Positions 5,890-6,710 of a stretch of 6,710 nt of DNA are shown here, one piece after another. The notes beneath the pieces are model-generated. The model was not told the origin of the DNA. It saw nothing but the letters and a program-made list of their open reading frames with translations, and ran no database searches. The stretch is from an uncultured Collinsella sp. (GTDB taxonomy: Bacteria > Actinomycetota > Coriobacteriia > Coriobacteriales > Coriobacteriaceae). The position numbers and the translations under genes were made by a program. Position 1 is the first letter of the stretch, and every line of letters starts with the position of its first letter. The stretch is from contig CABUTL010000079.1 of the NCBI GenBank assembly GCA_902494375.1, positions 1 through 6,710 of the forward strand. The letters are read 5' to 3'.

Positions 5890-5929
5890 CGCGCCCGATT
5901 CCAGGCGCCCCGGCCCGGAATCGGGCGCG
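5890..5929. terminator. Strong hairpin between convergent genes, possible terminator
   Basis: The arms 5890-5902 and 5917-5929 are perfect reverse complements over 13 bases (CGCGCCCGATTCC and its partner), with a 14-base GC-rich loop. It lies 38 bases after the stop of the last cluster gene and 29 bases before the stop of the opposing gene. That is the place for a terminator working on both strands. No T-run follows on either strand, so it differs from a textbook intrinsic terminator. Such hairpins may still protect 3' ends or assist termination in high-GC Actinomycetota. Confidence 0.6.
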
Positions 5930-5957
5930 GGACGAGGCGCCTTCGGTGTCGGCCGGC

Positions 5958-6674
5958 CTACCGCTTCTTCTTGCTCTTCTTCTGCTTGCGCTGCTTGCCC
6001 TTGGTCTCCTGGGGCTTGTCGCCCTGTTTTGCTTCGGCAGCGGCCTTTTCTGCCTTCATCTTCTTGCGTTTGGTCTCGATGCGGAGTTTTTTGTTGATGC
6101 GCGCCTTAAGGAAGGGACCGAACTGCTCGGCATCGCCGCGGACAAAGGTGTCCTTAGGGATCGTCACGCCCTGGTCGGCGAACATGGCCACAAAGATGCG
6201 CTCGCCGTCGAGCACGTGGTCGAGCTTTTCAAACGGGAAGAACTGCGACTTGCCGCTCGTGCCCCAAACCATCAGGCCGTCCTCGTTGGCGGCGACGCGG
6301 CGATAGCGGCCACCCATGGACTCGTCGGCCTCAACGGCGTCGATAAAGTCGCGGGCGAGGGTGTGGTGCAGGTTTTTGCTCCACCAGGCCAAAAAGGCGC
6401 CGAATACGATCAAGACGACGCCAAACTTGATCCAGTTGCCGCCGGCCACCAGCATGCCGATGCCGATGAGCGCGGCAATTGCCGCGGCGACATACAGCGA
6501 GCCGCGACGCCTGGGCGAGGCGACCAGGCGGGCGAAGTCGGTGACGAGGTCGTTTTCGTATTGGTACTCGTTGAGGTACAGGATGCCGTCGTCGGCTGCG
6601 GCCTGCTCCTCGAGCGCGACCTCGACCTGGTCGGCTGCTTCGGAGGGAACGAGGTTGCTCTCTGCGTCTGCCAT
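5958..6674 (-). CDS. YcxB-like two-span membrane protein with lysine-rich tail
   Basis: A 238-residue protein. Residues 1-30 are acidic and Ala-rich. Two membrane spans at about 60-77 and 81-97 form a tight hairpin. A soluble domain at about 108-195, with EDGLMVWG, FFPFEKLDHV and FLKARI, looks like the YcxB-type C-terminal domain (bacterial PH-like fold) found in small membrane proteins of unknown function. The last 40 residues (198-238) are dominated by Lys, Arg, Gln, Glu and Ala and should be disordered; such a tail could bind nucleic acid or acidic lipid. With both ends inside, the domain and tail would be cytoplasmic. AGGAG (complement of 6685-6689) lies ten bases before the ATG. The gene runs against the cluster and is GC-richer (40 of 60 bases at 6301-6360, against 26 of 60 at 2401-2460), so it is probably an unrelated resident gene. 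The YcxB assignment is from memory. Confidence 0.8.
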   Translation of the reverse strand: MADAESNLVPSEAADQVEVALEEQAAADDGILYLNEYQYENDLVTDFARLVASPRRRGSLYVAAAIAALIGIGMLVAGGNWIKFGVVLIVFGAFLAWWSKNLHHTLARDFIDAVEADESMGGRYRRVAANEDGLMVWGTSGKSQFFPFEKLDHVLDGERIFVAMFADQGVTIPKDTFVRGDAEQFGPFLKARINKKLRIETKRKKMKAEKAAAEAKQGDKPQETKGKQRKQKKSKKKR

Positions 6675-6693
6675 GCTCTTTGGACTCCTATCG

Positions 6694-6707
6694 CGGCGGG
6701 CTCGCCG
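6694..6707. repeat. Small inverted repeat upstream of the YcxB-like gene
   Basis: CGGCG (6694-6698) and CGCCG (6703-6707) form a 5-bp stem with a four-base loop. It lies upstream of the minus-strand gene, a few bases before its ribosome site. It could be a leader hairpin or the end of a terminator belonging to a gene beyond the window. In GC-rich DNA such short repeats often occur by chance. Confidence 0.2.
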
Positions 6708-6710
6708 TAC

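Noticed and set aside
1..6710. CRISPR arrays, tRNA or rRNA genes, insertion sequences and integrases
   Set aside because: No regularly spaced repeats, cloverleaf-like segments, transposase or integrase motifs, or flanking terminal repeats were seen on either strand.

Overview
The window suggests a member of the Coriobacteriia (Actinomycetota), with a gut genus such as Collinsella as the best guess. This rests on a multi-membrane-span LuxR-type regulator, a class abundant in that group, on strong GGAGG-type ribosome sites, and on the GC-rich flanking gene. It is an inference from sequence style; no rRNA or other marker gene is present.

Layout. (1) Positions 17-2152, plus strand: a 711-residue membrane protein with two LuxR/GerE-type helix-turn-helix domains, one in the middle and one at the C-terminus, each preceded by about eight membrane spans. 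(2) Positions 2153-2261: a 109-base gap with a perfect 12-base palindrome and a looser inverted repeat. (3) Positions 2262-5852, plus strand: a compact cluster of five genes. It encodes a small secreted protein with four cysteines in its mature part, two different six-span ABC permeases, a short BcrA/LanF-like ABC ATPase, and an extracytoplasmic protein with an N-terminal signal or anchor. The last four genes are tightly coupled, with stop/start overlaps of 1, 4 and 4 bases. A stable hairpin separates the secreted-protein gene from the first permease and runs into that permease's ribosome site. (4) Positions 5853-5957: a short convergent gap with a 13-bp perfect-stem hairpin. (5) Positions 5958-6674, minus strand: a two-span YcxB-like membrane protein with a lysine-rich tail, in clearly GC-richer DNA and probably resident chromosome.

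How the genes may work together. The membrane LuxR protein is the obvious candidate to sense an external or membrane signal and control the adjacent cluster. The cluster has the shape of a bacteriocin-like or antimicrobial-peptide export, immunity or sensing module: a secreted disulfide-capable protein, a one-ATPase/two-permease ABC transporter like those protecting lantibiotic or bacitracin producers, and a surface protein. No modification enzyme, protease domain or dedicated maturation gene is present, so the secreted protein probably leaves by the general Sec route. The ABC transporter is then more likely to protect, or to handle another substrate, than to export this protein. All functional links between genes are inferred from gene order; the sequence does not prove them.

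The main points for a second look are the double-HTH regulator, the four-cysteine secreted protein and its operon, the palindrome in front of it, and the hairpin that may set the ratio of secreted protein to transporter.
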